In this document: positions 16,598-25,743 of the stretch, in pieces
Position numbering within the stretch: position 1 is the first letter of the stretch
Layout: each line of letters opens with the position of its first letter
Assembly (NCBI GenBank): GCA_017449285.1
Contig: JAFSJX010000078.1
Span: 1 to 44,038, forward strand
Source of the DNA: Treponema sp.
GTDB lineage: Bacteria > Spirochaetota > Spirochaetia > Treponematales > Treponemataceae
Direction of reading: 5' to 3'
Length of the DNA stretch: 44,038 nt
Made by a program: the position numbers and the translations under genes
The notes under the pieces: model-generated
The model's input: the letters and a program-made list of their open reading frames with translations, nothing else
What the model was told of the DNA's origin: nothing
Databases searched by the model: none

Positions 16598-17329
16598 CTA
16601 AAGTGACAATCCGCCGTCAAGAATGATTGTCTGCCCCGTCACATAAGAGAACGCATCGGACGCAAGCGCGCTAACCACATTCGCGACATCTTCTGCCGTA
16701 CCGAACCGCTGGAGCGGCACATTTTTGATGTATTCATCGCGCTTTTCCTGCGGGATTGCGTCAATCATCTCAGTCTGAATAAATCCGGGAGCAACGGCAT
16801 TCACGCGGATTCCGTAACCGGCAAGTTCCTTTGCAAGCGTCTGCGTAAGCGAATTGACCGCACCCTTTGTCGCACTGTACACGCTCTGACCGGGCAAGGC
16901 AAATTTGCTAGAGACAGAAGACATATTGATGATAACGCCGTGCTTCTGCTTGAACATTTTGAGAACCGCCGCCTGAGCGCAGTAAATATAGCCTTTAATG
17001 TTCAGGTCAAGGCATTTGTCCAAAGTCTCCGGGTTCAGCATCAGAAGATACTCATCGCGCACGATTCCCGCATTGTTCACCAGAACGTCAATGCTCCCGA
17101 ACTGCTTGTACACATCACGGAACATTTTTTTCACTTCGTCCAGTTTTGAAACGTCCGCCTTGTATGCAATCGCCTCGCCACCGTCTGCCTTGATTGATTC
17201 CACAACGGCAGCCGCCTCGTCATCGGAACGGCTGTAATTCACCACAACCGCATAGCCGTCTTTCGCCAGCCGAATTGCACACGCTTTTCCAATTCCCTTT
17301 GATGAACCTGTAACAATAGCAACTTTCAT
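16598..17329 (-). CDS. fabG: 3-oxoacyl-ACP reductase (short-chain dehydrogenase)
   Basis: A 243-residue Rossmann-fold reductase that reduces 3-ketoacyl-ACP with NADPH. The cofactor motif TGSSKGIG (7-14), NNAG (85-88), and the catalytic Ser138, Tyr151 and Lys155 (YSATK) are all in place, and the length is typical. The context with fabZ supports the fatty-acid role over another SDR function. The start is ATG 17329 after CAGGAG. A separate promoter lies about 80 bp upstream. Confidence 0.92.
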   Translation of the reverse strand: MKVAIVTGSSKGIGKACAIRLAKDGYAVVVNYSRSDDEAAAVVESIKADGGEAIAYKADVSKLDEVKKMFRDVYKQFGSIDVLVNNAGIVRDEYLLMLNPETLDKCLDLNIKGYIYCAQAAVLKMFKQKHGVIINMSSVSSKFALPGQSVYSATKGAVNSLTQTLAKELAGYGIRVNAVAPGFIQTEMIDAIPQEKRDEYIKNVPLQRFGTAEDVANVVSALASDAFSYVTGQTIILDGGLSL

Positions 17330-17406
17330 TTCGACTCCTGCAAACCTCGGCGCACGACCGATATTTTCGTTATAATTAATCGCCTCTAGTGTAAATCAGC
17401 ACTTCC

Positions 17407-17435
17407 ATAATACCCGCTTTTCAAGGAATTTTCAA
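17407..17435 (-). promoter_or_regulatory. Promoter of fabG
   Basis: On the minus strand, TTGAAA (17430-17435), 17-bp spacer and TATTAT (17407-17412), predicting a leader of about 70 nt. A FapR- or FabT-like operator was looked for but none is obvious. Confidence 0.6.
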
Positions 17436-17503
17436 CCGATTCATTGAAAAATATCGGTAACAGACGATAAACTGTCCACAAAAAGCAAAAAATATAAATC
17501 CCG

Positions 17504-17539
17504 AAAAAAAAAAGACTCCGCACCATACGGCACGAAGTC
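17504..17539 (-). terminator. Intrinsic terminator of the branched-chain amino-acid binding protein gene
   Basis: On the minus strand an 11-bp stem starting GACTTCGTGCC, with three G-U pairs and a GTAT loop, is followed by ten T. It begins about 30 bases after the stop codon at 17569. Confidence 0.9.
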
Positions 17540-17568
17540 CTTCTTTGCATCAGATTTTTTCTGGCAGA

Positions 17569-18702
17569 TTACGGATTAACCGTTGCTTTGTACTGAGTTG
17601 TCAACTCACCCTTCGAGCCACGAGCCATTTCCAAAATGACCGCAGACTTAATCGGGTTGCGCTTCTCATCAAAGGTCAAGTGACCAGTCACGTAGTCGCC
17701 GTCAGTCGCTTCAAGAGCATCACGAACAGCCGCGCCATCAGTTGTGCCAGCTTTTGCGATTGCATCTTTCAGCAGATACACGCTGTCGTAGCCAAGAGCC
17801 GCGAATGCATTGGGGTTCTTGCCATATTTTGTGTTAAATGCAGAAACAAATTTCTGTACCGCCGGAGAATCAGAATCGGTCGCATAGTGATTTGAATAGT
17901 ACCCGTTCAAAACTTCCTCGCCAGCATTCTCTGTCAGACCATCCCATCCGTCAGCACCAACAATCGGCTTTACGATGCCCTGAGCGCGCAACTGTTTTGC
18001 AATCAGAGCGACCGTGCCGTAGTAATCGGGCAGGTAGATAACATCGGGATTTACGTTCTTGATTTTGGTAATCTGCGCATTAAAATCTTTGTCGCCTGTA
18101 TTGTATGATTCCTGAGCGATAACGCGACCGCCAAGACGCTCAAATTCCTTGAAAAAGTTTTCCTTCAAGCCAACAGAATAATCATTTCCGATGTCATACA
18201 GAATCGCCGCGCTGTTCGCACCAAGATTGTCAGCGGCAAATTTTCCGCCAACAGTTCCCTGGAACGGGTCGATAAAGCATGCACGGAAAATGTAGTTACC
18301 CGCATCGGTGATTGCAGGAGCGGTCGCAGCAGGAGCAATCTGCACAATTTTCTGAGCCTGCGCGCTCTGAGTGATTGCCTGCGTACAACCAGAAGTCAGT
18401 GAACCGATGATATACTTTACAGCATCTTTGGTGACCAATTTCTTGTACGCGCTCACCGATTTCTCGGGATTTCCTTCATCGTCCTCAGCGATAATTTCAA
18501 TCAACTGACCATTTACGCCACCTGCCGCATTGATTTCTTCCACAGCAAGGTCAATGCCGTTCTTACATTCAACACCATACACCGCAACTGCGCCAGAAAG
18601 TGGACCAATTGAGCCAACTTTAATCGCATTGTTTCCAGATTTTGAACAGCCCATCACTAAAGCGATAAGAGCCGCCGCCGTCAAAAGAACAACCTTTTTC
18701 AT
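17569..18702 (-). CDS. Branched-chain amino-acid ABC transporter substrate-binding lipoprotein
   Basis: A 377-residue LivK-type periplasmic binding protein (Peripla_BP_6 fold). The signal peptide ends in the lipobox LVMGC (Cys19). The mature protein shows the family segments KVGSIGPLSGAVAVYG near the start, EDDEGNPEKSVSAYKKLV, and YDIGNDYSVGLKENF. It delivers leucine, isoleucine, valine or similar ligands to an ABC importer. Start choice: ATG 18702 follows GGAGG by five bases, better than the in-frame ATG twelve bases upstream. No livHMGF genes are in the window, and the gene lies between two terminators, so it is monocistronic here and the permease must be elsewhere. Confidence 0.93.
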   Translation of the reverse strand: MKKVVLLTAAALIALVMGCSKSGNNAIKVGSIGPLSGAVAVYGVECKNGIDLAVEEINAAGGVNGQLIEIIAEDDEGNPEKSVSAYKKLVTKDAVKYIIGSLTSGCTQAITQSAQAQKIVQIAPAATAPAITDAGNYIFRACFIDPFQGTVGGKFAADNLGANSAAILYDIGNDYSVGLKENFFKEFERLGGRVIAQESYNTGDKDFNAQITKIKNVNPDVIYLPDYYGTVALIAKQLRAQGIVKPIVGADGWDGLTENAGEEVLNGYYSNHYATDSDSPAVQKFVSAFNTKYGKNPNAFAALGYDSVYLLKDAIAKAGTTDGAAVRDALEATDGDYVTGHLTFDEKRNPIKSAVILEMARGSKGELTTQYKATVNP

Positions 18703-18730
18703 AAAAACCTCCACGTTTTTATTTCAGTAT

Positions 18731-18766
18731 TAAAATAAAGCCGCCCTTGCAAGTGAAGGACGGCTT
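18731..18766 (-). terminator. Terminator at the end of the ribosomal gene cluster
   Basis: On the minus strand a 10-bp stem AGCCGTCCTT/AAGGGCGGCT, with one G-U pair and a 7-nt loop, is followed by TTATTTT. It lies just after the zinc-ribbon gene and separates the ribosomal cluster from the binding-protein gene. Confidence 0.85.
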
Positions 18767-18778
18767 GGTAGCCAGAAC

Positions 18779-19018
18779 TTATGCCTGTGCTTCTGTAGCA
18801 GGTGCATCTGCGGTAGAAGCAGCAGCCTTAGCAGCCCTCGCTTCCTTTCTTGCAATATTTTTCAATGTTGCATTGCAGACCTTACAAATCTTAACCTGCT
18901 TTCCGTCAATTTCCTTTTCATACAAGGTCTTGACGTTGGTTTTTCCACAGCGCGGACATGTACCACGACCGTGATTTGCTTCTGAGCGGATTCCAGCTCC
19001 GCGATGACCTTTAGACAT
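18779..19018 (-). CDS. Small zinc-ribbon protein at the end of the ribosomal cluster
   Basis: A 79-residue basic protein with two zinc-binding pairs, CPRC (about residues 21-24) and CKVC (about 45-48), separated by about 20 residues, then an Ala-rich C-terminal tail. The N-terminus (MSKGHRGAGIRSEANHGRG) is Gly/Arg/His-rich. I do not recognise a named family. It is three bases downstream of rplQ and before the cluster terminator, and its charge and size fit an RNA- or ribosome-associated protein. That role is inferred from position. It is unlike bL28, bL33 or bS21 in pattern. Confidence 0.75.
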   Translation of the reverse strand: MSKGHRGAGIRSEANHGRGTCPRCGKTNVKTLYEKEIDGKQVKICKVCNATLKNIARKEARAAKAAASTADAPATEAQA

Positions 19019-19021
19019 CTC

Positions 19022-19558
19022 TTAGTCCTCCGCCTTTGCTTCTTTTTTTGCAGCCTTTGGCTTTGCCGCAGACTTCGCAGGAGCTTTTTTTGCCGCTCCC
19101 TCTTTCTTTTCAGCAGGTTTCTTTTCTGCAGGCTTTTTTTCAGCCGCTTTCTTTGCAGGTTTGTCGGCTTTTTTTGCCTCTTTGTCCTCTTCGGTCGGCA
19201 ACTTGTAGTCTACCAACTCAAGGATGACCATATCAGCCGCATCGCCCTGACGGAAACCAATCTTCAGGATGCGTGTATAACCGCCGTTACGCTCCTTCAT
19301 TCTCGGACCCAGTTCCGTAAAGAGTTTGTTCAAGATTTTCTCATCCTGAATATACTTTGCTGCAATACGGCGATTATGAACTGAATCTACCTTGCTGCGT
19401 GTAATCAACTTTTCAGCGGCACGGCGGACTTCCTTTGCTTTTGCGCTGGTCGTCGTAATGCGCTCAAATCTGAAAAGAGATGTTACCATGTTTCGTGACA
19501 TAGCACGGCGATGCGCCGTTGTCCGGGAAAGCGGATTAAAACCATTTCTATGATTCAT
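19022..19558 (-). CDS. rplQ: 50S ribosomal protein L17 with basic tail
   Basis: A component of the large subunit near the exit-tunnel side. The first about 118 residues form the normal L17 core ([20 protein letters not shown], then FGERITT-like FRFERITTT and [17 protein letters not shown]). The last about 60 residues are a Lys/Ala/Pro/Glu extension with repeated PAEKK units, which would be disordered. The start overlaps the rpoA stop by 11 bases, so translation is coupled. The tail is not needed for the fold and is not typical of most bacteria. Confidence 0.95.
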   Translation of the reverse strand: MNHRNGFNPLSRTTAHRRAMSRNMVTSLFRFERITTTSAKAKEVRRAAEKLITRSKVDSVHNRRIAAKYIQDEKILNKLFTELGPRMKERNGGYTRILKIGFRQGDAADMVILELVDYKLPTEEDKEAKKADKPAKKAAEKKPAEKKPAEKKEGAAKKAPAKSAAKPKAAKKEAKAED

Positions 19559-20606
19559 CTGATTCTTCCTTCTGCTTTGGCTTAGTTAAATTGACAGCAT
19601 TTTTCAGATGACTGTAATCGGTCATTCCGAGCGTCAAATTCCATTCCTGGAGTTTTTCTTTAATCTCAGTCAGACTCTTCTTGCCAAAGTTACGTGTCTT
19701 GGCAATGTCATCTTCTGTCTTCCGTGTTAATTCGCCGATTGTGCGAATGTTTGCATTTTTCAGACAGTTTGATGAGCGAACTGAAAGCTCCAGTTCTTCA
19801 ACCGGTGTGTTGAGCAACTGACGAATTCTCTCATCACCTTCATCGATGTCGTCTCCGCCGAGAATATCATTGTCATTAAAGTTTACGAAAATTGAGAAAT
19901 GATCTTTTGCAATCTTCGCCGCTTCTGCCAATGCGTCCTCTGGAGCAATAGTTCCATCTGTCCAAATCTCAAGAATAAGCTTGTCGTAGTCATTACGCTG
20001 ACCAACACGACAAGGCTCAATAGCGTACTTTACCTTGCGCACCGGAGAGAAAATCGCATCCATCGGAATCGTACCAACAATCTCAATGTAATGCTCATTC
20101 ACTTCAGCAGGAACATAGCCTCTTCCCAAGTCAACCTGAATTTCAATGTCAAGATGCGCGCCATCCATCATCGTGAAGACAGGAACATCCTTTGTAAACA
20201 CTTCAAGCTGACCTTCTTTCTCAAAGTCGTCACTTTTTACCGTGCCAGGGCCTTTGAATTCATAAAGAAGAGTTTCTTGTTCTTCGCCAGGAAGACGCAC
20301 GCGAATCTGTTTCAAGCTGTTCAGAATCTCCAGCGTGTCTTCGGAAACATTCGGAATCGTTTCGAATTCACTGGAAATAACGTGAGGAACACCATCAGCA
20401 TCATATGAAGTAATCCGTACAGAAGAAACTGCATAGCCCTGAATTGAAGAGAGAAGCACACGACGCAAAGTATTGCCGATTGTCGTGCCAAATCCCGTCT
20501 CAAAAGGATATGCCGTAAACTTTCCGTAGTTCGGATTCGTTTCAAGATGTTCAAATGTAATGCCTTTTGGTTTCTTAAAACCTTTAAGCAGATTTTTGCG
20601 AGCCAT
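19548..20606 (-). CDS. rpoA: RNA polymerase alpha subunit
   Basis: A 352-residue subunit that nucleates RNA polymerase assembly and contacts promoter DNA and activators. The N-terminal dimerisation domain includes [16 protein letters not shown]. The C-terminal domain starts near residue 260 and holds [20 protein letters not shown] and [12 protein letters not shown]. About 25 residues follow it, ending in an acidic, Lys-rich tail. The start has AAGGAG. A 170-bp structured gap separates it from rpsK, and rpsD, often located here, is absent. Confidence 0.97.
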   Translation of the reverse strand: MARKNLLKGFKKPKGITFEHLETNPNYGKFTAYPFETGFGTTIGNTLRRVLLSSIQGYAVSSVRITSYDADGVPHVISSEFETIPNVSEDTLEILNSLKQIRVRLPGEEQETLLYEFKGPGTVKSDDFEKEGQLEVFTKDVPVFTMMDGAHLDIEIQVDLGRGYVPAEVNEHYIEIVGTIPMDAIFSPVRKVKYAIEPCRVGQRNDYDKLILEIWTDGTIAPEDALAEAAKIAKDHFSIFVNFNDNDILGGDDIDEGDERIRQLLNTPVEELELSVRSSNCLKNANIRTIGELTRKTEDDIAKTRNFGKKSLTEIKEKLQEWNLTLGMTDYSHLKNAVNLTKPKQKEESDES

Positions 20607-20776
20607 CTGAACTCCTTTGCATAAAATAGAAGCTCAACCACGAGCCATTTTTGTAATACTATGCAGGCAGAATACTCTGCCAGCTTTCCAACAATCCGCT
20701 GTGGTAAAACGGATTGTGCCAGACTTTCCGGCCATTTGAGCAAAGGCAGCATTACGCCGACCATTGCCCGACTTCT
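20607..20776 (-). promoter_or_regulatory. Structured intergenic leader between rpsK and rpoA
   Basis: In a cluster where most gaps are under 20 bp this gap is long and holds no gene. On the minus strand it carries a hairpin CAATCCG/CGGATTG (20692-20698 with 20710-20716) followed by a tighter one GGCAGA/TCTGCC with a GTAT loop (20666-20681). Neither has a T tract. A control point for rpoA-rplQ expression or an RNA processing site is possible. Confidence 0.4.
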
Positions 20777-21160
20777 TTACATACGGCGTGTCTTGCGCGG
20801 GCGGCATCCGTTATGCGGAATCGGTGTTACGTCAGAAATTGACTTTACCTTGAGTCCCAAAGTTCCCAAAGCGCGCACCGCATTTTCACGGCCAACACCA
20901 GGTCCTTTAACGAATACGTGTACTTCACGCAGACCGTAGCTGACTGCCTTCTGCACAGCGGTTTCTGCAACTGTCTGTGCGGCAAACGGAGTTGATTTTT
21001 TTGCTCCGCGGAAGCCAAGACCGCCTGAAGATGCCCAAGAAAGAGCATTGCCCTTCAAGTCTGTGATTGTTACGATAGTATTGTTGAACGTCGCCTGAAT
21101 ATACACGTTTCCTTCATAGACGCTCTTCTTTTCCTTTCGCTTCTTTGTATTGTTTGCCAT
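20777..21160 (-). CDS. rpsK: 30S ribosomal protein S11
   Basis: A 127-residue protein of the small-subunit platform near the mRNA exit and the E site. The core motifs [40 protein letters not shown] and the C-terminal [18 protein letters not shown] are intact. The N-terminal extension is Lys-rich ([10 protein letters not shown]). It follows rpsM by 21 bases and has a normal order in the alpha operon. Confidence 0.97.
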   Translation of the reverse strand: MANNTKKRKEKKSVYEGNVYIQATFNNTIVTITDLKGNALSWASSGGLGFRGAKKSTPFAAQTVAETAVQKAVSYGLREVHVFVKGPGVGRENAVRALGTLGLKVKSISDVTPIPHNGCRPRKTRRM

Positions 21161-21181
21161 TTTCCTTACTTCCCCCGCCTA

Positions 21182-21553
21182 TCAGACAGCCTTCTTCTTG
21201 TTAGCAACTGTCTTCTTCTTACCTTTGCGAGTGCGTGAATTTGTGCGTGTGCGCTGTCCACGTACCGGCAAACCTTTTCGATGGCGAAGGCCGCGATAGC
21301 AACCAATATCCATAAGACGCTTGATGTTAAGACCGATTTCTGAACGAAGACGACCCTCAACCTTGTATTCGGCATCAATCAGAGCGCGAAGTTTCGCCTG
21401 CTCGTCCTGATCCAGGTCATTCATCATTTTCTGTGGATTAATTCCGGTCTTTTCACAAATTGCTTTTGCCGCTGAGCGACCAATACCATAGATATAGGTC
21501 AATGCAACAACAACGTGTTTATTAGGGAGGTCAACTCCCGCAATTCGAGCCAT
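21182..21553 (-). CDS. rpsM: 30S ribosomal protein S13
   Basis: A 123-residue small-subunit head protein that bridges to the large subunit and contacts the P-site tRNA through its basic tail. It opens with [20 protein letters not shown] and contains the [26 protein letters not shown] segment, followed by a Lys-rich end. It lies 11 bases after rpmJ and is first among the conventional alpha-operon genes. Confidence 0.97.
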   Translation of the reverse strand: MARIAGVDLPNKHVVVALTYIYGIGRSAAKAICEKTGINPQKMMNDLDQDEQAKLRALIDAEYKVEGRLRSEIGLNIKRLMDIGCYRGLRHRKGLPVRGQRTRTNSRTRKGKKKTVANKKKAV

Positions 21554-21564
21554 CCTGTTACTCC

Positions 21565-21678
21565 TTAACCCTGCTTCTGCTTATGCTTCGGGTTAGTGCA
21601 AATGATACGGACAATACCATTGCGCTTGATAACCTTGCATTTGTCGCAAATGGGCTTTACGCTGGTTCGTACTTTCAT
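21565..21678 (-). CDS. rpmJ: 50S ribosomal protein L36, zinc-binding form
   Basis: A 37-residue protein, too short for most gene callers. It reads [21 protein letters not shown] and ends [19 protein letters not shown], with Cys11, Cys14, Cys27 and His32 as the expected zinc ligands. It binds 23S rRNA close to the L7/L12 stalk base. It lies between secY and rpsM as in many bacteria, but without infA. A Shine-Dalgarno-like AGGGGGA precedes the ATG. Confidence 0.95.
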   Translation of the reverse strand: MKVRTSVKPICDKCKVIKRNGIVRIICTNPKHKQKQG

Positions 21679-21821
21679 AAAAGTCCCCCTGGGAACATAT
21701 ACTTTCCCCGCAAAATCATGGCAATTCGCAATGAACTACAATTCTGCGTTCTAGAAATATAGCATAAATTCCCAAACTTATTCTACTGCTACAGTCAGAA
21801 TTTCTGCAAAATTTATAACAA

Positions 21822-21854
21822 ATTTACGCGAATTCAGCACGAATTCGCGTAAAT
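21822..21854 (-). terminator. Long perfect hairpin after secY
   Basis: A perfect 14-bp inverted repeat (ATTTACGCGAATTC, loop of five, complement) begins about 10 bases after the secY stop; on the minus strand it is followed by TTGTTATAAATTTT. It likely terminates or attenuates the spc part before rpmJ. The 21679-21821 remainder should contain any new promoter for rpmJ-rpsM, but I see no convincing one. Confidence 0.65.
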
Positions 21855-21863
21855 CATCATATT

Positions 21864-23198
21864 CTACAGATTTCTTGACCGCAGTCTGCCTCTCTTAACA
21901 AGACCCTCTGAGTGGTGCATCTTAAGCAAGGCTTCAATCTGGCTCATCGTATCCAAGTCAACGCCAACCAAAATCAAGAGGGAAGTACCGCCCATCAACA
22001 TTGAGATTGACTGCGGGAATCCGAACAGATTCTGGATGATTGTCGGCAATACTGCAATCGCAGCAAGATACAAAGAACCCGGCAATACGAGACGGTTTAA
22101 AACCTTCTGCATATATTCTTCTGTTTTGTCGGTACGAATTCCTGGAATGGTTCCGCCATTCTCTCTTATGTTCTTTGCGATTTCTGTGGGGTTCAGGGTT
22201 ACCTGTGTGTAGAAGTATGCAAAGAAAATAATCAGGAGTACCAGCAAAATATTGTACCACCATCCTGTCGGCGTAAGGATTGCAGAAAGACGAGCAACCC
22301 AGCGCGCAGAATTCTGGCTATTACCAAGACTTGAAACAATCTGGAGCGGGAAGGTCAAAAATGACGAAGCAAAGATGACCGGAATAACTCCCGACGGATT
22401 GATTTTGAACGGAATGTAGGTATTCTGTCCGCCGTACATTCTGCGTCCAACTACGCGCTTTGCATAGTTGACCGGAATCTTACGGACACCCTGCTGCTCA
22501 TACACAACAAATGCGATGACAGCGATGAACATCAACAACACTACCACAACGAACACAGCGTTGATTTCGCCGTTACGAACTTTGTTCACCAGTTCGATAA
22601 CTGCGTGGGGCAGGCGGGCAACGATACCAGCGAAAATCAGAATTGAGATTCCGTTTCCGATACCGTGAGCCGTAATCTGGTCACCCAGCCACACTGTAAT
22701 CATTGCTCCCGTTGTTACCGTGAGCATTGCAAGCAGCCGGAATGCAATCTGGTTATCCAGGATAACTGCACCCGGAATACTATATGCATACACCGTTACA
22801 GCCAAAGACTGAATCAGACAGACAAACACTGTGCCAATTCTTGTCCAAGCCGCAACTTTGCGCTGACCACCGTCCTCTTGCGCAATACGTTTGAGAGACG
22901 GGAAAATAATCAGCGCGAGCTGCAAGATAATCTGCGTTGAGATGTAGGGCATAACACCCAGCATGAACACAGAAAAATTAGAGAATGCACCACCGGCAAA
23001 GAAGTCCATATAACTCGCAAATGCGTTTCTGTTTTTTGATGCCAAATCCTGAAAATAGTTAATCAGCACGCTCGCATCAATGCCCGGAATTGTCAGCACA
23101 CATCCCAGACGAAAAACAGCTAAAATTACAAAAGTAAAGAACAGGCGACTGCGCAATTCTTTAATTCTGAATATACTTACAATCGGATTACTTGCCAT
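21864..23198 (-). CDS. secY: Protein translocase subunit SecY
   Basis: The 444-residue channel subunit of the Sec translocon in the inner membrane. About ten membrane helices are evident. Family segments include the LTIPGID plug-side start, GIMPYI-like LGVMPYISTQIILQL, GIGNGISILIFAGI and the conserved cytoplasmic YVYEQQ-like region ahead of RKIPV. It exports all the lipoproteins seen in this window. It follows rplO by 15 bases and is followed by a long hairpin rather than adk or map. Confidence 0.97.
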   Translation of the reverse strand: MASNPIVSIFRIKELRSRLFFTFVILAVFRLGCVLTIPGIDASVLINYFQDLASKNRNAFASYMDFFAGGAFSNFSVFMLGVMPYISTQIILQLALIIFPSLKRIAQEDGGQRKVAAWTRIGTVFVCLIQSLAVTVYAYSIPGAVILDNQIAFRLLAMLTVTTGAMITVWLGDQITAHGIGNGISILIFAGIVARLPHAVIELVNKVRNGEINAVFVVVVLLMFIAVIAFVVYEQQGVRKIPVNYAKRVVGRRMYGGQNTYIPFKINPSGVIPVIFASSFLTFPLQIVSSLGNSQNSARWVARLSAILTPTGWWYNILLVLLIIFFAYFYTQVTLNPTEIAKNIRENGGTIPGIRTDKTEEYMQKVLNRLVLPGSLYLAAIAVLPTIIQNLFGFPQSISMLMGGTSLLILVGVDLDTMSQIEALLKMHHSEGLVKRGRLRSRNL

Positions 23199-23213
23199 GT
23201 GTTTCTCCGCCGC

Positions 23214-23681
23214 TTACTTTTTTTCTTCAGTAGGTTCAGCAGTCTTTACAGAACCGCCCGCTTTCTCGATTTTTGCCTTCGCTGCAGCAGAAACCTTGTC
23301 AACGTCTACCGTCAGATTTTTTGTCAATTCGCCGTCAGCAAGGATTTTTACCAATTTGTCGGCAGAATCAAGCAATCCCTTTGCAATAAGAGATTCTTTG
23401 TTTACCGTATCGCCTGCGCTGAATTTTTCTTCCAGCAACTTTACGTTTACGGTCACATATACTTTCTTGAAAGGATAATTAGAGAAGCCACGGTGAGCGA
23501 TACGGCGATACAGCGGCATCTGTCCACCCTCAAAACCGACGTATGTTTTTCCGCCGGAACGAGATTGCTGTCCCTTGTTACCTTTTCCTGCTGTAGTACC
23601 ACGACCTGATGAAGAGCCACGACCTACAATGCGCTTCTTCTTGTTTGCACCCTGCGGTGCGCTCAGTACGAAATCTGCCAT
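23214..23681 (-). CDS. rplO: 50S ribosomal protein L15
   Basis: A 155-residue large-subunit protein that contacts domain II of 23S rRNA. The Gly/Lys/Arg-rich N-terminal arm (KKKRIVGRGSSSGRGTTAGKGNKGQQSRSG) precedes the globular part. A short Lys/Glu-rich tail ends the protein. The ATG overlaps the rpmD stop (TAATG), so translation is coupled. Confidence 0.97.
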   Translation of the reverse strand: MADFVLSAPQGANKKKRIVGRGSSSGRGTTAGKGNKGQQSRSGGKTYVGFEGGQMPLYRRIAHRGFSNYPFKKVYVTVNVKLLEEKFSAGDTVNKESLIAKGLLDSADKLVKILADGELTKNLTVDVDKVSAAAKAKIEKAGGSVKTAEPTEEKK

Positions 23682-23869
23682 TATTTTGTCTCCTCAACTT
23701 CAACCAAGTGTGAAACAGAAGCAATCATGCCACGAACGCACGGATTGTCTTCCTGCACTACTGATGAATTAATCTTCTTCAGACCAAGACTGCGAACTGT
23801 CGCCTTCTTTTCTGGTTTCTGACCAATTACGCTTCTTTTAAGAGTAACCTTAAGTTTCTTTGCTGCCAT
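23681..23869 (-). CDS. rpmD: 50S ribosomal protein L30
   Basis: A 62-residue protein with the core [27 protein letters not shown] that matches bacterial L30. It binds 23S rRNA near the 5S region. It lies three bases after rpsE and overlaps rplO by one base. Confidence 0.95.
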   Translation of the reverse strand: MAAKKLKVTLKRSVIGQKPEKKATVRSLGLKKINSSVVQEDNPCVRGMIASVSHLVEVEETK

Positions 23870-23872
23870 AGA

Positions 23873-24388
23873 TTACCCCCACATATCCTGCAAAGATTTA
23901 CCGCGGTTTGAGGCGATTGCCTTTGCATCCATAAGATTCGCAAGTGCGTCAAAAGTCGCACGGACAACATTGACAGATGAGCGTGAACCCTGTGACTTGG
24001 AGATAACGTCTGTCGCTCCGATTGCGTCCATAATTGCACGAACAGGACCTCCAGCGATGATTCCAGTACCAGGACAAGCCGGCTTCAGCAGGATTGCTGA
24101 ACTCTTGTACTTGCCAATCATTTCATGCGGCAAAGTTCCGTTCTTTACGGGCACCATAACCAGGTTGCGCTTTGCCTTGTCTACACTCTTTCTAATCGCC
24201 TCAGAAACGTCATTTGCTTTACCAAATCCGTATCCAACGCGACCTTTCTGGTCACCGACAACAGTCAGTGCTGAAAAAGACATTCTGCGACCGCCTTTGA
24301 CAGTCTTAGAAGTGCGGTTCAGCTTAACCAGCTTCTCAATGAACTCTTTTGGTTCTCTTTCTTTATCAAACTTATTCTGGCGTTCCAT
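23873..24388 (-). CDS. rpsE: 30S ribosomal protein S5
   Basis: A 171-residue protein involved in decoding accuracy at the mRNA entry. It shows the double-stranded-RNA-binding-like N-terminal domain with VKGGRRMSFSALTVVGD and GYGFGKANDV, and the second domain with PGTGIIAGGPVRAIMDAIG. Length is typical. It starts eight bases after rplR. Confidence 0.97.
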   Translation of the reverse strand: MERQNKFDKEREPKEFIEKLVKLNRTSKTVKGGRRMSFSALTVVGDQKGRVGYGFGKANDVSEAIRKSVDKAKRNLVMVPVKNGTLPHEMIGKYKSSAILLKPACPGTGIIAGGPVRAIMDAIGATDVISKSQGSRSSVNVVRATFDALANLMDAKAIASNRGKSLQDMWG

Positions 24389-24396
24389 AGACTCTC

Positions 24397-24759
24397 CTAG
24401 AATACGATCCCGGCTTTGCGGGTTGCGTCTGCAAGGGCCTTGACAACACCATGATACAGATAACCGTTGCGGTCAAATACTACCGTAGTAATATTCTTTT
24501 CCTGCAGGCGTTTTCCCAAAGCTTCACCAAGTTTTGCGGCTCCGTCGATATTCGGCTTGAGCGCGGCAAATTCCTTTTCCATCGTAGAAATGGCGGCCAA
24601 GGTTCTGCCCTCGTCGTCATTGATTACCTGAACATACAGATTACAGTTGCTGCGTGTTACGGTCATACGCGGACGAGCCGCCGTTCCGTGAATCCGCTTG
24701 CGAATGTGAATCTTGCGATGCAGGCGCTTTCTATTTTTATCAGTCAGTTTTCTCAACAT
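24397..24759 (-). CDS. rplR: 50S ribosomal protein L18
   Basis: A 120-residue 5S rRNA-binding protein. The basic N-terminus ([19 protein letters not shown]) precedes the fold with [18 protein letters not shown] and the end [26 protein letters not shown]. It belongs to the 5S complex with L5. Confidence 0.97.
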   Translation of the reverse strand: MLRKLTDKNRKRLHRKIHIRKRIHGTAARPRMTVTRSNCNLYVQVINDDEGRTLAAISTMEKEFAALKPNIDGAAKLGEALGKRLQEKNITTVVFDRNGYLYHGVVKALADATRKAGIVF

Positions 24760-24773
24760 ATTGCTACACCACC

Positions 24774-25313
24774 TTATTTAACGCCAGTCTTACCAACTTT
24801 GCGTCTGATGACTTCAGTTTCATAGCGAATACCTTTGCCCTTGTACGGTTCAGGTGCGCGCAATTTGCGAATCTGAGCGCTGAACTCACCAACCAGCTGC
24901 TTACTGATGCCAGTAATGGTGATTTTACCCTGAGCGTCAGCCGTAACGGTCAGACCTTCGGGAATAACTGCGATGAATTCTGAAGAATAACCCAGGTTCA
25001 TCACAAGATTCTTTCCCTGTACTTCTGCACGGTAACCAACACCAGTGATTATCAAAGATTTTGTAAATCCAGTCGTTACGCCAGTGACCATATTGTGAAT
25101 CAGGGCGCGGTACAAGCCATGAGCCGCATTAGCAGCCTTTGTGTTCGCTTTCGGACTTACCGTAATCTGTCCATCTTTAAAGTCAACAGCAACATTGTCG
25201 TTATATGCCTGCTTCAGTTCGCCTTTCGGACCTTTTACGGTGATAACATTGTCCGCTGTTGTAACTGTGACTCCTGCCGGTACAGCAACAGGAAGTTTTC
25301 CGACTTTAGACAT
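24774..25313 (-). CDS. rplF: 50S ribosomal protein L6
   Basis: A 179-residue protein near the factor-binding centre. Two similar domains are visible, with VKGPKGEL in the first and [18 protein letters not shown] in the second, and the C-terminal signature [16 protein letters not shown]. Normal length. Confidence 0.97.
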   Translation of the reverse strand: MSKVGKLPVAVPAGVTVTTADNVITVKGPKGELKQAYNDNVAVDFKDGQITVSPKANTKAANAAHGLYRALIHNMVTGVTTGFTKSLIITGVGYRAEVQGKNLVMNLGYSSEFIAVIPEGLTVTADAQGKITITGISKQLVGEFSAQIRKLRAPEPYKGKGIRYETEVIRRKVGKTGVK

Positions 25314-25325
25314 CTCTTCCTCCTA

Positions 25326-25724
25326 TTACCAAACCTTGCAGACTAATTCGCCACCGACCATCTTTTCGCTCGCCTTCTTACCAGTGGTAACACCGACAGA
25401 AGTAGAAACAATCAATGTGCCGTAACCGTTGTAAACACGGGGCAAATCCTTATATCCAGAATACACGCGGCGACCAGGAGTAGAGATTTTTTCTACGCCG
25501 TGGATAACCGGACCATTCTGGTCATCATACTTCAAGAAGATGCGGATGATAGATTTGTTCTCTTCCTGCACTTTCTTGAAATTCTTAATATATCCTTCTG
25601 TTTTCAGAATCTTCACGATTTCCAGCTTGAGTTTGGATGTCGGAACATCGACTTTTTCGTGGCGAGCCTGAACAGCATTGCGGATCTTTGTCAGCATATC
25701 TGCTATTGGATCTGAAACACTCAT
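25326..25724 (-). CDS. rpsH: 30S ribosomal protein S8
   Basis: A 132-residue central-domain assembly protein and, in enteric bacteria, the spc-operon repressor. It begins [20 protein letters not shown] and ends with the signature [20 protein letters not shown]. Whether it binds its own mRNA here cannot be judged; no clear S8-site mimic was found near rplE. Confidence 0.97.
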   Translation of the reverse strand: MSVSDPIADMLTKIRNAVQARHEKVDVPTSKLKLEIVKILKTEGYIKNFKKVQEENKSIIRIFLKYDDQNGPVIHGVEKISTPGRRVYSGYKDLPRVYNGYGTLIVSTSVGVTTGKKASEKMVGGELVCKVW

Positions 25725-25743
25725 TTCTTATTCTCCTCCACTA

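Noticed and set aside
20321..20764. Minus-strand frame of 147 codons spanning the rpsK-rpoA gap
   Set aside because: Most of it is rpoA in another frame; the part in the gap has no homology I recognise.
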